Assembly (NCBI GenBank): GCA_013003285.1
Contig: JABDJY010000361.1
Span: 1-8,043 of the forward strand
Source: Alphaproteobacteria bacterium
GTDB lineage: Bacteria > Pseudomonadota > Alphaproteobacteria > UBA6615
Length of the DNA: 8,043 nt
Reading direction: 5' to 3'
In this document: positions 6,639 through 8,043 of the stretch, one piece after another
Layout of the letters: every line of letters begins with the position of its first letter
Numbering within the stretch: the stretch's first letter is position 1
The notes under the pieces: model-generated
Database searches by the model: none
Told to the model about the DNA's origin: nothing
Seen by the model: only the letters and a program-made list of their open reading frames with translations
Program-made: the position numbers and the translations under genes

Positions 6639-6977
6639 ATGTTTATGCATTCCACAAGAACCGCCAGGACCACACTGGGCGGCTTTATGGTTGTGCTGGC
6701 AATGTTGACCTCCATCGCATTCGCCAGTGGAACAGCACACGCTCAGTCGGGCTGTGAGGCCCGTAAGAGCTTGATCGAGAAATTCGATAAGGGATATGGC
6801 GAAAGCCCGATTGCCGTCGGGTTGGCGTCGACGGGCAATCTGCTCGAGGTGCTGATTTCCGCCGATGGCACATGGACGATTCTGATTACCCGCCCGGATG
6901 GTATGACTTGTATCGCCGCGGCCGGTGACCATTGGCGGATGATCGAGAAGCTGAAGGTCGCGGGTAAAAATAGATAG
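6639..6977 (+). CDS. Small exported protein of unknown function, two cysteines
   Basis: This is a 112-residue protein with a clear Sec signal peptide: a basic N-region (RTAR at 7-10), a hydrophobic core at about 13-29 and a probable cleavage after AHA (33-35). That leaves a mature chain of about 77 residues. AGGAGG at 6627-6632, 6 nt before the ATG, fixes the start; a second ATG at 6645 is less well placed. The mature part has one Cys near its start (Cys39) and one in PDGMTC, which could form a disulfide in the periplasm. Its pattern resembles small alphaproteobacterial proteins I recall only as hypothetical: Cys, then a helix with K-x-Y/G-E, then GLASTGNLLEV, then DGTWTILITRPDGMTC. No enzymatic motif is visible, and I do not assign a function. 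Transcription is probably independent, since the flanking genes are on the other strand. Confidence 0.85.
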   Translation: MFMHSTRTARTTLGGFMVVLAMLTSIAFASGTAHAQSGCEARKSLIEKFDKGYGESPIAVGLASTGNLLEVLISADGTWTILITRPDGMTCIAAAGDHWRMIEKLKVAGKNR

Positions 6978-6988
6978 ATGTCAGGTGT

Positions 6989-7408
6989 TTAGGAGCGTGA
7001 ATTGCGGTAGTGAGCGAAGATGGCATTCGCGCCTCGAAAGCCGCCAAATGCCAATACCAACGCCACGGACACGATCAAAAGATTAAAACTGTAAATGCCG
7101 TTCAAGATCACGGCGAACAGCACTTCGATGAGGACTTCGAAGATTGCTAATATAAAAATTGCGCTGCTGGCGATCCGCGACCGGCGATAGGCAAGCAAGC
7201 TGAGAAGAACGAATAAAAATCCAATCCCCACCTTCACCAATGCGGGCCCGACCAATGGCGTGGCGGACAAGGTCCAAGTGCCGCCCAACAAGCGGTTCAG
7301 GGCTAAAATCGTGCCCGCGACCCAGCTATTGCCAGCGGCGTCCCAAGCCCGATCGGGCGTATCTGTTAGCGGGTAAATGATCCGCTGAACAAGCGCAGGA
7401 ATATCCAC
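6989..7408 (-). CDS. Small integral membrane protein of unknown function
   Basis: This is a 139-residue protein with three strongly predicted membrane helices at about 53-74, 79-102 and 105-124. A basic loop RRSR (75-78) lies between the first two and should face the cytoplasm. The N-terminal ~50 residues are amphipathic, with a Trp-rich, Gly-rich stretch, and no signal peptide. Helix 2 carries two Glu residues one turn apart (Glu91, Glu95), which is unusual for a simple membrane anchor. The start is GTG at 7408 with GGAGA (7423-7419) 10 nt upstream; no in-frame ATG exists before the upstream stop at 7457-7459. Its stop is only 11 nt from the convergent small exported protein. I do not recognise the family. 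The steady hydrophobic pattern and the candidate promoter at 7467-7495 support a real gene. Confidence 0.75.
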   Translation of the reverse strand: MDIPALVQRIIYPLTDTPDRAWDAAGNSWVAGTILALNRLLGGTWTLSATPLVGPALVKVGIGFLFVLLSLLAYRRSRIASSAIFILAIFEVLIEVLFAVILNGIYSFNLLIVSVALVLAFGGFRGANAIFAHYRNSRS

Positions 7409-7466
7409 GGCGGCGCTGTCTCCGATTATGAGTCCGCGCGGCGGGCGCGAATTATTTCAATGTACC

Positions 7467-7495
7467 ATTAGGCCGCGTTCGCGACACGGTGCCAA
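7467..7495 (-). promoter_or_regulatory. Candidate sigma-70-type promoter of the small membrane protein
   Basis: On the minus strand TTGGCA (7495-7490, five of six matches to TTGACA) is separated by exactly 17 nt from CCTAAT (7472-7467, four of six matches to TATAAT). Transcription would begin near 7460, giving a leader of about 50 nt before the GTG at 7408. Confidence 0.4.
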
Positions 7496-7541
7496 GCAGT
7501 GATTGCGCTGTGAAACAATTTAGAGCAAACCCCACATAGCT

Positions 7542-7560
7542 TCTAGGATTCGAACCTAGA
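7542..7560 (-). repeat. Perfect inverted repeat shaped like a tRNA T-arm
   Basis: TCTAGG (7542-7547) and CCTAGA (7555-7560) form a 6-bp stem around a 7-nt loop. On the minus strand the loop reads TTCGAAT, the canonical T-loop of tRNAs. I could find no matching D-arm, anticodon arm, acceptor partner or CCA end around it, so a complete tRNA gene is not supported. It may be a leftover tRNA 3' end or a chance hairpin. On the plus strand TTTT follows the stem, which could also make it a weak terminator or leader hairpin before the next gene. Confidence 0.45.
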
Positions 7561-7592
7561 TTTTCGCTGTCGGCGACGGCATGAAGGGCGTG

Positions 7593-8043
7593 ATGTTCGA
7601 CATTGTTCAACATTATTGGCCATATGCGGCGACGAGTATTGTCGTCGCCGTGACGGTCGTGCTGTCGGCCTCGGTCATTCTGTATAAGCGCAATGAGCGC
7701 GCCGCGATCGCCTGGGTCGGCCTCATTCTGCTGTCGCCCCTCATCGGTTCGATCGCCTACCTGCTGCTCGGCATCAACCGTATCCGGCGACGTGCGGTCC
7801 GGGTCCGGCCGCATGCGGTTGGGCAAACCGCGCTCCGGTCAAATTCTGCAACGACGAGCTGCAGCGATTCGAAATCTGGCCAATCGGATCCCGGCGCGTC
7901 GGGTGAGATCGGCTTACATCGTGAATTGACCCGACTAACCGATGCGCTGACGACCAACCGGCTCACGCCGGCAAACACCATAACGCCGCTGGTCAATGGC
8001 GATGCGGCTTATCCCGAGATGGTCGGCGCCATAGACGGGGCAC
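7593..8043 (+). CDS. cls: Cardiolipin synthase / phospholipase D-like protein, N-terminal part (3' end outside window)
   Basis: The first 150 codons are visible and the frame stays open to the window end. Two membrane helices (about 10-30 and 39-60) flank KRNERAAIAWVGLILLSPLI (32-51) and are followed by LLGINRIRRRA, the classic N-terminal pattern of cardiolipin synthases (PLDc_N domain). After a Ser-rich linker comes ITPLVNGDAAYPEMVGAIDG, which in this family precedes the first HKD catalytic motif; neither HKD motif is inside the window. The enzyme would join phosphatidylglycerol molecules into cardiolipin in the inner membrane, but a related phospholipase D-like role is possible. ATG 7593 has AAGGG 4 nt upstream. 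ATG 7581 is in frame, adds four residues and has no clear binding site. The upstream in-frame stop is the TAG at 7557-7559, inside the T-arm-like hairpin. Confidence 0.87.
   Translation, partial: MFDIVQHYWPYAATSIVVAVTVVLSASVILYKRNERAAIAWVGLILLSPLIGSIAYLLLGINRIRRRAVRVRPHAVGQTALRSNSATTSCSDSKSGQSDPGASGEIGLHRELTRLTDALTTNRLTPANTITPLVNGDAAYPEMVGAIDGA

Noticed and set aside
6439..6708. 89-codon plus-strand reading frame in the intergenic region
   Set aside because: It has a GTG start without a ribosome site, a composition unlike a protein, and overlaps the well-supported small exported protein in another frame.
7480..7640. Complete tRNA or tmRNA gene around the T-arm-like repeat
   Set aside because: I found no complementary acceptor strand for the bases beside the T-arm, no D-arm or anticodon arm at suitable distances, and no CCA end.
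7452..7826. 124-codon minus-strand reading frame opposite the cardiolipin synthase start
   Set aside because: It is rich in Asp, Arg and Gln with no recognisable pattern, and is the antisense shadow of a clear PLDc_N coding region.
1..8043. CRISPR array, insertion sequence, purine riboswitch or replication origin
   Set aside because: No regularly spaced repeats, transposase motifs, terminal inverted repeats, purine aptamer pattern or origin boxes were seen on either strand. The operon's 5' leader lies outside the window.

Overview
This window reads as chromosomal DNA of an alphaproteobacterium, probably of the Rhodospirillales type. The evidence is a moderately GC-rich sequence (about 55-60% by eye), GC-rich third codon positions, strong AGGAGG-type ribosome binding sites, and proteins whose motifs resemble alphaproteobacterial versions of their families. 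I could run no database search, so the taxonomic call is an inference.

Positions 1-5669 look like the 3' end of one co-directional operon for purine uptake and breakdown. It starts inside xdhB, the molybdopterin subunit of xanthine dehydrogenase. This is followed almost without gaps by a complete BMP-family (nucleoside/purine type) ABC importer: a double-domain ATPase, two permeases and a secreted substrate-binding protein. Starts and stops overlap or nearly touch (9-nt gap, 11-nt overlap, 4-nt ATGA overlap). Only the binding-protein gene has a real spacer (35 nt, AT-rich) and a very strong ribosome binding site. A 12-bp GC-rich hairpin with seven Ts closes the unit at 5634-5669. The simplest model is that the importer brings in purine nucleosides or bases, and xanthine dehydrogenase oxidises hypoxanthine and xanthine to urate. 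The actual substrate is inferred from this linkage.

Positions 5692-8043 hold unrelated single genes in mixed orientation. They are an SGNH/GDSL hydrolase on the minus strand, a 305-nt intergenic region with several inverted repeats, a small exported protein with two cysteines (+), a small membrane protein (-), and the first 150 codons of a cardiolipin synthase/phospholipase D-like protein (+) cut by the window end. A perfect T-arm-like inverted repeat lies in the gap before the last gene.

I see no CRISPR array, transposon, phage gene or clearly new multi-gene system. The most unusual points are the direct joining of xdhB to a BMP importer, the conserved-looking small exported protein, the structured intergenic region before it, and the orphan tRNA-like T-arm.
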